DNA of 20,696 nucleotides from DASTOB01 sp035720425 (GTDB taxonomy: Bacteria > Chloroflexota > Limnocylindria > Limnocylindrales > CSP1-4). Position 1 is the first letter of the stretch. The number at the start of each line of letters is the position of its first letter. Where the stretch lies: positions 1 through 20,696 of the forward strand of contig DASTOB010000091.1 in assembly GCA_035720425.1 (NCBI GenBank), written 5' to 3'. Shown here in pieces: positions 5,867-12,670 of this stretch. A program made the position numbers and the translations under genes. Under the pieces are notes generated by a model that made no database searches, had not been told where the DNA came from, and was given only the letters and a program-made list of their open reading frames with translations.

Positions 5867-7941
5867 TGTCGATCCTCCGTTTGTCCGGCGTGCGCCGCGA
5901 GGTCGGCACGTTCGTCATCCTCGACGGCATCGACGCGTCGATCGCGCTCGGCGACCGGGTCGGTCTGGTCGGGCCGAACGGGGGCGGCAAGACGACGCTC
6001 CTGCGGATCGCCGCCGGGATCGACGAACCGGACGCGGGCGAGATCGGGCGAAAGCGTGGCCTGAGCCTGGGCCTGCTCGCCCAGGAGGCGCACCTCGACG
6101 CGACGTTCATGGCCGCGACGGACCTCCGCGCGGCCGTTCGTGCCGGAGCGGGTCACCTGGAGCGGATGGCCGCGGAGCTCGCCGAGCTCGAGGCGGCGCA
6201 TCGAGCCGGCGAACCCGCGTATGCGGACCTCCAGCACCGGTTCGAAGCCCTCGGCGGGTACAGCCTCGACGAGCGGATCGACGCGGCCCTGTCCGGCCTC
6301 GGGTTCGCGCGCGACGAGTGGACGAAGCCTCCGACGGCGCTGTCCGGCGGCGAGCAGACCCGCGCCGCCCTCGCCCGGCTCGTCATCGCGGACCCGGACC
6401 TGCTGCTCCTCGACGAGCCAACGAACCACCTCGACCTCGGCGCGCTCGAGTGGCTCGAGGAGCACCTCCGGCGGCGCGCCGGCTCGCTCCTCGTCGCGTC
6501 GCACGATCGCGCGTTCCTCGACGCGACGGTGACCCGCGTGTGGGAGCTCCGGGACCGCCGGCTGACGGTCTTCCGCGGCGACTACTCCGCCTATCACCGG
6601 CAGCGCGAGGAGCGCGATGCCCGGGCCGAGAAGGAGGCGGGCACCCACGCCCAGCAGGTCGCTCGCGAGCAGGAGCTCGTCCAGCGCTACCGGTCCCACC
6701 GCAAGTTCTCGAAGATGCATGAGCACGAGGCCCGCCTCGAGCGGCTGCGCGAGAGCCAGGTGGAGTCGCCGCGGGCGAGCCGCCGGCTGCGGCTGCCGAC
6801 CAGTGCGCTGGCCGGAGCCGGACCCTCGCGATCGGGCGAGATGGTCGTCCGGCTCGAGGACGCGGTCGTGGGATACCTGCCCGGTCGCGGCGCGGTCGAC
6901 GCGGACGGCTCGCCGGCGACGGTCGCCCGCGCGGTGGCGACGGCACCGTTCCTCGCCGCCCAGCGCGGCGACCGGGTCGGCATCGTGGGGCCGAACGGGG
7001 CGGGCAAGACGACGCTCCTGCGGACGATCGCGGGTGACCTCCCGCCGCTCGACGGGACGATCGCGTTCGGGCACCAGGTCCAGCCGGGCTACCTCGCTCA
7101 GCTTCGCGGGGCGGCCATCCCGGGTGCGACCGTCCTCGATGCGCTGCTCGACACGATCCCGGTCACGCCGGGGGAGGCGCGCGGGTACCTCGCCCGGTTC
7201 CTGTTTCGCGGCGACGACGTGTTCAAGGAGGTCCGCCTGCTGTCCGGCGGTGAGCGGTCCCGGCTCGAGCTCGCGCTGCTCGGCATCATGCCGTCCAATC
7301 TGCTCCTCCTCGACGAGCCGACGAACCATCTCGACATCGCGGCGCGCGAGGCGATCGAGGCGTTCCTCGTGGAGTCGTCAGCGACGCTCCTCGTGGTCAG
7401 TCACGACCGACGGCTGCTCGAGACGGTGTGCGATCGGCTGTGGGTCGTCAACGACGGCCTGGCCGTTCCATTCGAGGGTGGGTACCGCGCCTGGCGGGAG
7501 GCGGTAGCCGGCGGATGGACGGTTCGGGCGGCGGCCGAGGCCGAGGCCCGCCGGCTCCGGCCGGCGGGCGGGAGAATGGGGTCGGCCGGGGCGCCGCCAG
7601 TCGCGGGGCCGCCAGTCGCGGGGCCGCCGGTCGCGTCGCCGTCCGCCCGTGCCGCCGGCGGGCCGCCGACCGATGGCAGGACCGCCGCCCCCGCGACGCG
7701 GCCGCGGCGGCGGACCGACCGGCTGTCGAAGGACGCCTATCGGCGCCAGAAGGCGGCGGCCGACGCCGAGCTGACCCGGCTGGGCCTCCGCCGCAGTCAC
7801 CTCGAGCTCGCGATGACCGATCCGGCGGTCCAGGCGAACTTCGTCGAGCTGCGCCGGATCACGAGCGAGCTGGCCGACGTCGACGCCGCCCTCGCGGCCG
7901 CAGAGGACATCTGGCTCGAGGTCGAGGAGCGCGCCCCATGA
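5866..7941 (+). CDS. ABC-F family ATPase (Uup/EttA-like)
   Basis: The 691-aa protein has two ABC nucleotide-binding domains and no membrane domain, as in ABC-F proteins acting on ribosomes. NBD1 has Walker A GPNGGGKTT (36-44), signature LSGGEQTR (159) and Walker B LLLLDEPTNHLD (D183/E184). NBD2 has Walker A GPNGAGKTT (375-383), LSGGERSR (459) and D483/E484. Both domains look catalytically competent. Between them, at about residues 240-320, lies a charged helical linker of the type that reaches the ribosomal P or E site. The C-terminus has a Pro/Ala-rich low-complexity segment encoded by a 15-bp repeat, then a Lys/Glu-rich probable coiled coil (about 620-691) resembling the DNA/RNA-binding tail of Uup. 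It overlaps mutM by one base and coaE by four. The exact subfamily is unresolved; a Uup-like role in genome stability would fit the repair neighbours. Confidence 0.92.
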   Translation: MSILRLSGVRREVGTFVILDGIDASIALGDRVGLVGPNGGGKTTLLRIAAGIDEPDAGEIGRKRGLSLGLLAQEAHLDATFMAATDLRAAVRAGAGHLERMAAELAELEAAHRAGEPAYADLQHRFEALGGYSLDERIDAALSGLGFARDEWTKPPTALSGGEQTRAALARLVIADPDLLLLDEPTNHLDLGALEWLEEHLRRRAGSLLVASHDRAFLDATVTRVWELRDRRLTVFRGDYSAYHRQREERDARAEKEAGTHAQQVAREQELVQRYRSHRKFSKMHEHEARLERLRESQVESPRASRRLRLPTSALAGAGPSRSGEMVVRLEDAVVGYLPGRGAVDADGSPATVARAVATAPFLAAQRGDRVGIVGPNGAGKTTLLRTIAGDLPPLDGTIAFGHQVQPGYLAQLRGAAIPGATVLDALLDTIPVTPGEARGYLARFLFRGDDVFKEVRLLSGGERSRLELALLGIMPSNLLLLDEPTNHLDIAAREAIEAFLVESSATLLVVSHDRRLLETVCDRLWVVNDGLAVPFEGGYRAWREAVAGGWTVRAAAEAEARRLRPAGGRMGSAGAPPVAGPPVAGPPVASPSARAAGGPPTDGRTAAPATRPRRRTDRLSKDAYRRQKAAADAELTRLGLRRSHLELAMTDPAVQANFVELRRITSELADVDAALAAAEDIWLEVEERAP
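7594..7638 (+). repeat. Three 15-bp in-frame repeats inside the ABC-F gene
   Basis: Units 7594-7608 and 7609-7623 are identical (CCGCCAGTCGCGGGG) and 7624-7638 is diverged. They encode a PVAGP-type repeat in the low-complexity linker before the C-terminal coiled coil. The 15-bp length preserves the frame, so copy number could vary without breaking the gene. Confidence 0.85.
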
Positions 7942-8594
7942 CTCGTCTGGCCGACCGTGCGCTCCGCATCGGCCTGACGGGGCCGATCGGCTGCGGCAAG
8001 ACGACCGTGGCCGGACTCCTCGCCGAGCGCGGCGCGCTGGTCGTCGACGCCGACGCGGCCGCGCGGGCCGTCACGCAGCCGGGGAGCCCGGGCCACGATG
8101 CGGTGCTGGCGGCGTTCGGGCCGGCCGTGACGGCGCCGGACGGGACGCTCGACCGGGCCGCGCTCGCGGCGATCGTCTTCCGCGACCCGGAGCGGCTTCG
8201 CGCGCTCGAGGCGATCGTCCACCCGGCCGTCCGGTCGCTGCTTCTCGAGGCACTTGCGGCGATCGAGCGCAACGGGAGCCGGGTGGCAGTGATCGAGGCG
8301 ATCAAGCTCGTCGAGGGTGGGCTCGCGGCGCTGTGCGACGAGATCTGGCTCGTGACCTGCACACCGGACGACCAGCTACGCCGCCTCCAGGTCCGGGGAT
8401 CCACGCCCGACGATGCGACGGCCCGGATCGCCGCTCAGGGCGACATCCGCGAGCGGCTCCGACCCGTTGCGACCCGCGTCATCGACACGACCGGCACGCG
8501 CGACCAGGTTCGGCCCCGGGTCCACGCCGCCCTTGATGCGGCGCTCGCCAAGCTACACGACCCGGCGCTCGGCGGTTCGCTCGACGAGCGATAG
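7938..8594 (+). CDS. coaE: Dephospho-CoA kinase
   Basis: The 218-aa product matches the family length of about 200. It phosphorylates the 3' hydroxyl of dephospho-CoA, the last step of coenzyme A synthesis, in the cytoplasm. The P-loop GPIGCGKTT is at residues 15-23. It is followed by the substrate-site pattern VVDADAAARAV, the lid-region HPAVRSLL and a late DTTGTRDQV matching the family's conserved DNxG-type region. GAGGAG at 7924-7929 lies 8 nt before the ATG, and the ATG overlaps the ABC-F stop as ATGA, so it is the last coupled gene of the polA operon. Its place after polA and mutM is like that in Bacillus. Confidence 0.94.
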   Translation: MTRLADRALRIGLTGPIGCGKTTVAGLLAERGALVVDADAAARAVTQPGSPGHDAVLAAFGPAVTAPDGTLDRAALAAIVFRDPERLRALEAIVHPAVRSLLLEALAAIERNGSRVAVIEAIKLVEGGLAALCDEIWLVTCTPDDQLRRLQVRGSTPDDATARIAAQGDIRERLRPVATRVIDTTGTRDQVRPRVHAALDAALAKLHDPALGGSLDER

Positions 8595-8698
8595 CGGGCC
8601 GCGCCGCGCCGATCCGCGCCGATCCGCGCCGAATCCACCGCTCGAATCGTCACATGCTCGTGGCGTGATCGTTCGTCAACGGCGCGGGCATCTTTGCT

Positions 8699-8914
8699 GT
8701 CAGATGCGTCACCACGTGACCGCGGCAAGCCTCTGCATCGTCGAATGCTCAGGTGGTGAGCGCCAGCCGACTTCGACCCGCCCGGGCGCTCACCCGGCGA
8801 GCAGATGACGATTTCGGGCGCCGAAACCCCGCTCCGCCACGCTCGAACGCCGGCCCTCCGACGCCTCCTACGATTCGTCGCGTTGGCGAACGCGCACCCG
8901 GTGACGCATGTGAC
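8699..8914. repeat. Inverted repeat arms at 8699-8713 and 8900-8914
   Basis: GTCAGATGCGTCACC (8699-8713) is the reverse complement of GGTGACGCATGTGAC (8900-8914) at 14 of 15 positions. The arms enclose 186 bp and the right arm abuts the perfect hairpin at 8915-8948. Such arms could mark the remains of a small mobile element or a structured RNA, but no target duplication was seen. Confidence 0.5.
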
Positions 8915-8948
8915 GACCGCCCGGCCCGCGAACGCGGGCCGGGCGGTC
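8915..8948. terminator. Perfect 16-bp inverted repeat, likely bidirectional terminator
   Basis: GACCGCCCGGCCCGCG at 8915-8930 and CGCGGGCCGGGCGGTC at 8933-8948 are exact reverse complements around AA. In RNA the hairpin would have a GC-rich stem of about 15 bp with a 4-nt loop. It lies 54 nt after the cpaB stop on the minus strand and in the gap after coaE on the plus strand. No T-tract follows on either side, so if it terminates it does so by the U-less mode common in high-GC genomes. Confidence 0.65.
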
Positions 8949-9002
8949 GAGACCGTGCCGGCGGGGAGGCTGCGCCGGGTCAGCGGCGCGATACGGCGCC
9001 GG

Positions 9003-9890
9003 CTACGGCGACGGAGAAGCGGCCGGACTCTCGGACGGCTCGTCGGTCGGTTCGGTGGTGGGCGTTGGGGTCGGCTCGAGGGTCGGGATCGGACCGTCGC
9101 CCGGCGGGTAGACCTCCGGGACCGGCAGGCCGTAGCGCTCGATGAACAGGTTCGTCGTGGCGCCGAGCGTCGACGCGTCGGCGTAGCGGACGTCCTGCTC
9201 CGGACGCAGGACCATGCTGAACTGCGCGGTGCCGCTCGCCTGGAGGTGGGTGATCTCCTCGGCCACGGCCAGGGTCGCCTTGACGATATAGAGCGAGCCC
9301 GCCTTGGCCAGGATGATCATGTTCTGGTACGTGATCTTGGTCGACTTGTCGGTATAGAACCCGTCGGCCGCCAATCCCGCCGGGACGTTCACGGTGGCGG
9401 TGACGATCACGTCGACGACCTGGTTCGGCTGGAGCAGCCCGGCCACGGCGCGGTCGTCGGGCACGGTCATCGACACCGCGCGCCACGCCTCGGAATCGGG
9501 TGCCACCGTCTCCGTCGGATCGAGGATCGAGAACTGCCCGCCGCTGGCGGTCGACGCGAGCATGTTCGTCGTGACCAGCTGGCCCTGGAGCGCCGGCACG
9601 GCGAGCACGCGGCCGATCACGGACAACACGTCCGTGGCGACGCCGCGCTCATTGGTCGGGTCGATCGGCACCTCGCGGATCGTGACGTCCTCCGCCTCGA
9701 TCGGCTTGCGGGCGGGGATGTCCCGCGTCGCGACGACGACCGCGACGCGCTGGAGCTCACCTTGCCCGGCCTGCTGCTGGGCCTGGTTGATGAGGTAGAA
9801 CGCCGCCGCGCCGGCCGCGACCGCGAGCACGACGCCGAGTATGAGGATCACCTTGCCGCGACGGCTTGGGTCCTTGTATTCCATCTCCAT
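9003..9890 (-). CDS. cpaB: Flp/Tad pilus assembly protein CpaB (RcpC-like)
   Basis: The product is 295 aa, within the family's usual 250-350. A short cytoplasmic N-terminus (KDPSRRGK) precedes one membrane helix at about residues 13-35. A SAF-type segment follows at about 49-75 (VAVVVATRDIPARKPIEAEDV), which is the CpaB/FlgA-like signature. The rest is extracytoplasmic and ends in a Pro/Thr/Glu-rich low-complexity tail of about 30 residues. CpaB proteins help assemble the Tad pilus at the envelope. ATG 9888-9890 has a good GGGAGG site 9 nt upstream; a second ATG two codons later is possible. It is the third gene of a minus-strand operon, 69 bp after the tadG-like gene. Confidence 0.85.
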   Translation of the reverse strand: MEMEYKDPSRRGKVILILGVVLAVAAGAAAFYLINQAQQQAGQGELQRVAVVVATRDIPARKPIEAEDVTIREVPIDPTNERGVATDVLSVIGRVLAVPALQGQLVTTNMLASTASGGQFSILDPTETVAPDSEAWRAVSMTVPDDRAVAGLLQPNQVVDVIVTATVNVPAGLAADGFYTDKSTKITYQNMIILAKAGSLYIVKATLAVAEEITHLQASGTAQFSMVLRPEQDVRYADASTLGATTNLFIERYGLPVPEVYPPGDGPIPTLEPTPTPTTEPTDEPSESPAASPSP

Positions 9891-9899
9891 GCCAGGGTG

Positions 9900-9905
9900 C
9901 CTCCC
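9900..9905 (-). promoter_or_regulatory. Ribosome binding site of cpaB
   Basis: Read on the minus strand this is GGGAGG, 9 nt before the ATG at 9890. It supports the first ATG as start and shows that this organism uses Shine-Dalgarno sites inside operons, in contrast to its leaderless operon heads. Confidence 0.7.
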
Positions 9906-9959
9906 GTGGAGCGGGTCGGCGCATCGGGCCGCCCGCGGGTGAGTGCCGTGCCCGCTCGG

Positions 9960-11924
9960 CTAGTTCCAGGGCACCAGCCGCGCCACCTGACCGCGGCGCA
10001 GCCGTTCGTCGTTCATGTCGGGGATGACCGGAGTGATCGCGTAGGCGCTGACGGCGTTCGTGTCGACGGTCGCGATTCGCATGACCGCGAACCCCACGAT
10101 GTCGACGTACTCGTCGCTCTTGCTCGTGGTCGGCGCGACGTTGACCGTCAGCGCGAGGAGGTGCGTGACTGACCGCGGCGTGGCATCCGCGTTCATGCCG
10201 GTCGCCCGGACGATGAACCGGTATGAACCCGGGGCCATCGTGCCGGTGTTGATCGTGAGGGTCGTCGAGTTGCCGTTCCGGCTCGGCGTGACAGTGGTCG
10301 ATCCGAACGTGATCGTGCCGACGCCGGTCGGCGGCGGACCGTCGACGCTGAGCGTCACCGGGTTGCCGAAGTTCGTGTTCTTGTTCGGCGCGTTCTGTAG
10401 GGTCAGGTTGAACGTGACCGCATCGCCGACGTTCACCGCATCGAGCGACTGGCTGTTCGCGGTGATCGTGTAGTCGCGCGTGATCGTCCCGATCTTGATC
10501 GCCATCGGCTCCACCTTCGTGGTCAGGTACGGGCTACCCGCCTGACCGCGGACCCATAGCGCGTAGATCCCCGGCGTCGCACCGCTCGTGACGATGTCGG
10601 TCATCGCGACGTTCGTGCCGGACCCCAGCGATGGAGTCACGGGATTCGGCACGTACGTGATGGGGTCGGCGCCGACGAGGGTGCCGAGCACCATCGGGTT
10701 GGCGGGGTCGAGCGTGTCGGCCAGGGTCGACATCGTGACCTGGCCGCTGAACGCCTGGTTGCGCCCGACCTTCACGTTGCCCGCACTCGCGGTCGTCCCG
10801 CTTTCCGGCAGGCTGATCTCGACCGGCGGGGCGAGCGTGAAGTCCGGAATCGCCATGACCTGCCCCGGGTACACCGCGACGAGGATTTCGTCACCCGCGG
10901 CGAAGCGCGAGGCAAGCGAGTCGATCGCGATGCCGGTCGAGTTGCCGCTCATGATCCCGACCTGGTCCCAGGGGTCCGGCGGCGTCGTGGCCGGTGGGAA
11001 CATCGGACCCGGGTAGCCGCCGCGGGTGAACCAGGCGGCCTCCATGTCCTTGAGCGTGTTCGGGTTCGTGCCGGACGTGACGCCGTTGTAGTAGGCCTGC
11101 GACGTGTCGGTCGCGAAGTTGCGAATGTCGAGCGCGATGAAGCCACGGAAGTCCGCGCCGTTCCCCGGCTGCGCGCCCTGGCCCAGGATCGTCACGATCG
11201 GGCCGTGGTTGGTCGGATCGCTGCCGGGGGTCGTCGTGTCGAACGGATTGCCGGCCGACGGGCTCGTCCGAAGGGCCGCGTCCGTTTCGGTCCCGAGGCA
11301 CGCGGTATTGGCCGTCGCGAAGAAGTCCATGAACTGGTTCTGGTTGTCCGGGCACGGTGCGGCCGCGCCGCTGTTCGGACCCGGCGCGTTGACGAAGCGG
11401 CGGACCGCGATCGGCAGCAGGTTGCCGTCGCACTTGGCGCGTGCCTGCGCCCCGATCTCGCCCGCGCCGAGCCCGATCGCGCGCCCGAACAGGTAGTCGA
11501 CCTGCGTCCGCACGGCGACCCGGACGTCACAACCGCTGATGAGGATGCCGTTGGTCAGGTAGACCGGGTCGCCGGCGTGGCCGGACTCGTACTCCGGCGT
11601 GGTCGGCGGGAGCGACGGCGAGATGCCGCTCGGTGCACCGGCGAAGTTGCGGGTGAGGACGGCCCGGGCCTCCGCATCGGCCGCGGCGTTCGACTCGCCG
11701 CGGATGAGCGAGTTGGCCGCGGCGAGGGCCGCCGCGTCGGCGGCGTTCTGCATGTAGCGCCGCTCGCTGTAGAAGCGGCCGATGTCGAACGCGAGGCCCG
11801 CGCCCGCGAGCAGGACGACGATTGACAGGGCGAACACGACGAGGACCTGGCCGTCGCCGGCACGCCCGGCGCGTCGCATCCCCCGCGCGTGCGGGATCCC
11901 GCCGATTCCCTCGGCCCGGGCCAT
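9960..11924 (-). CDS. TadG-like pilus-associated protein with C-terminal Ig-like region
   Basis: The product is 654 aa. Residues 25-49 (GQVLVVFALSIVVLLAGAGLAFDIG) form the single membrane helix of the putative Flp pilus-assembly TadE/G-like family. It is followed by the characteristic YMQNAADAAALAAANSL helix at about 57-72. The remainder is extracytoplasmic and Gly/Asn/Thr-rich with a few Cys. A beta-rich C-terminal part of about 150 residues (ITANSQSLDAVNVGDAVTF onward) looks like an Ig-type domain. It lacks an obvious von Willebrand MIDAS motif, so the usual TadG vWA part seems absent or unrecognisable. The start at 11924 shares a base with the tadE stop (TGATG); longer upstream readings would run through tadE in another frame. 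TadG-type proteins are minor pilus or envelope-anchoring components. Confidence 0.8.
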   Translation of the reverse strand: MARAEGIGGIPHARGMRRAGRAGDGQVLVVFALSIVVLLAGAGLAFDIGRFYSERRYMQNAADAAALAAANSLIRGESNAAADAEARAVLTRNFAGAPSGISPSLPPTTPEYESGHAGDPVYLTNGILISGCDVRVAVRTQVDYLFGRAIGLGAGEIGAQARAKCDGNLLPIAVRRFVNAPGPNSGAAAPCPDNQNQFMDFFATANTACLGTETDAALRTSPSAGNPFDTTTPGSDPTNHGPIVTILGQGAQPGNGADFRGFIALDIRNFATDTSQAYYNGVTSGTNPNTLKDMEAAWFTRGGYPGPMFPPATTPPDPWDQVGIMSGNSTGIAIDSLASRFAAGDEILVAVYPGQVMAIPDFTLAPPVEISLPESGTTASAGNVKVGRNQAFSGQVTMSTLADTLDPANPMVLGTLVGADPITYVPNPVTPSLGSGTNVAMTDIVTSGATPGIYALWVRGQAGSPYLTTKVEPMAIKIGTITRDYTITANSQSLDAVNVGDAVTFNLTLQNAPNKNTNFGNPVTLSVDGPPPTGVGTITFGSTTVTPSRNGNSTTLTINTGTMAPGSYRFIVRATGMNADATPRSVTHLLALTVNVAPTTSKSDEYVDIVGFAVMRIATVDTNAVSAYAITPVIPDMNDERLRRGQVARLVPWN

Positions 11925-12490
11925 CAGTTGACGACCATCGTGACCTCGCCCGTGAGGACGAGGCGCCCGCCGGCGTCCTGCGGCAGGAGCTCGGCGATGA
12001 ACGGGATGATCAGGTCCTGGTGGTAGCGCGCCGCGACCGTGATCCGCTGGCCCGTTCGCGGCTCCGAGTCGATGATCCCGGACGGGATCGTGTACGTGAC
12101 CGTCAGGTCGCCGGTCGTGTAGGTGGTGCCGCTGACCGTCCACGAGCTCGAGTTGGCGAACTGGGGAGCGCTCTTGCCGAGCAGGTTCATCGACGCGAGG
12201 AGCGACGTCCGGATCCGCTCGTTGCGGACGAGGTCGTTCTGCGACTTCGTCAGCGTTCGGTCGTAGACGTAGATCGAGCCCTCGCGCGCGGCCTCACGGG
12301 TCGCGTTCGTGAGCGTGACGTACGTGTTGAAGATGAAGCCGAACTGGATGATCCCGAGGAGGATCAGCATGAGCGGGGTCAGGACGAGGGCGAACTCGAC
12401 AAGACTCTGGCCGCGCTCGCGGCGCGGATCCTCACTCCGGCGGCTTGGCCGACGCGCGAGCGCGCGCGCAGACCGCATGGGCGTCTCCAC
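11924..12490 (-). CDS. TadE-like pseudopilin-type protein
   Basis: The product is 188 aa, typical of TadE. After a basic N-terminus, residues 26-52 read RGQSLVEFALVLTPLMLILLGIIQFGF. This is the TadE pattern: a prepilin-like cleavage region with Glu at position +5 after the Gly, then a hydrophobic helix. The remaining part is a small beta-rich extracytoplasmic domain (GDLTVTYTIP, RITVAARYHQDLIIPF). GTG 12488-12490 is the longest start; ATG 12476-12478, four codons in, is an alternative. I could not see a clear promoter or SD for either. It heads the minus-strand operon and diverges from uvrB with 180 bp between the starts. Confidence 0.85.
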   Translation of the reverse strand: METPMRSARALARRPSRRSEDPRRERGQSLVEFALVLTPLMLILLGIIQFGFIFNTYVTLTNATREAAREGSIYVYDRTLTKSQNDLVRNERIRTSLLASMNLLGKSAPQFANSSSWTVSGTTYTTGDLTVTYTIPSGIIDSEPRTGQRITVAARYHQDLIIPFIAELLPQDAGGRLVLTGEVTMVVN

Positions 12491-12627
12491 GACGTCGATA
12501 CTCGGCGCGACGGTCCCGCGCCGATATGACTCGTTCGTCCCAGCGCGATCCGCCGCGGGTAAGGCCCGCGCCTACGAACCGCGGCACCGCGCAGGGTGCG
12601 CGCCGGCGGGTGTCGGGAGGCGCCGTG

Positions 12628-12641
12628 CGAACACCTGTTCG
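12628..12641 (+). promoter_or_regulatory. LexA (SOS) box upstream of uvrB
   Basis: CGAACACCTGTTCG is a perfect CGAAC-N4-GTTCG palindrome, the Gram-positive/actinobacterial LexA site type (core GAAC-N4-GTTC). It ends 17 bp before the uvrB -10 hexamer and so covers the -35 region, where a bound repressor would block RNA polymerase. uvrB is a classical SOS gene in Bacillus and Escherichia coli. Site sequence, position and target gene all agree. Confidence 0.88.
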
Positions 12642-12658
12642 AAACCGTGCCCTGCCGC

Positions 12659-12670
12659 TACACTGTGACC
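12659..12670 (+). promoter_or_regulatory. Leaderless promoter of uvrB (-10 TACACT)
   Basis: TACACT at 12659-12664 is followed by 6 nt and the GTG at 12671, the same hexamer and spacing as at polA. No Shine-Dalgarno site exists. This geometry selects GTG 12671 over the in-frame GTG at 12665, which would lie directly against the -10 element. Confidence 0.68.

Larger units (their letters stand above)
8595..9002. other. Convergent intergenic region between coaE and cpaB
   Basis: This 408-bp stretch separates the converging coaE and cpaB genes. A short 10-bp tandem repeat GATCCGCGCC occurs at 8611-8630, with a partial third copy after it, just after coaE. An imperfect long-range inverted repeat and a strong perfect hairpin are listed separately. 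I found no tRNA, no convincing small gene and no clear promoter. Part of it (about 8640-8760) is less GC-rich than its surroundings. Confidence 0.6.

Noticed and set aside
8595..8900. A tRNA or small RNA gene in the coaE-cpaB gap
   Set aside because: A CTCGAATCG string recalls a T-loop, but no acceptor stem, anticodon arm or CCA end could be built around it.
8805..10172. A 455-codon plus-strand frame opposite cpaB
   Set aside because: It is Arg/Asp/Val-rich antisense of cpaB and the end of the tadG-like gene; cpaB has a good ribosome binding site and a recognised family pattern.
12665..12670. GTG 12665 as an alternative uvrB start
   Set aside because: It is in frame but directly touches the -10 hexamer, leaving no room for transcription initiation upstream; GTG 12671 matches the polA geometry.
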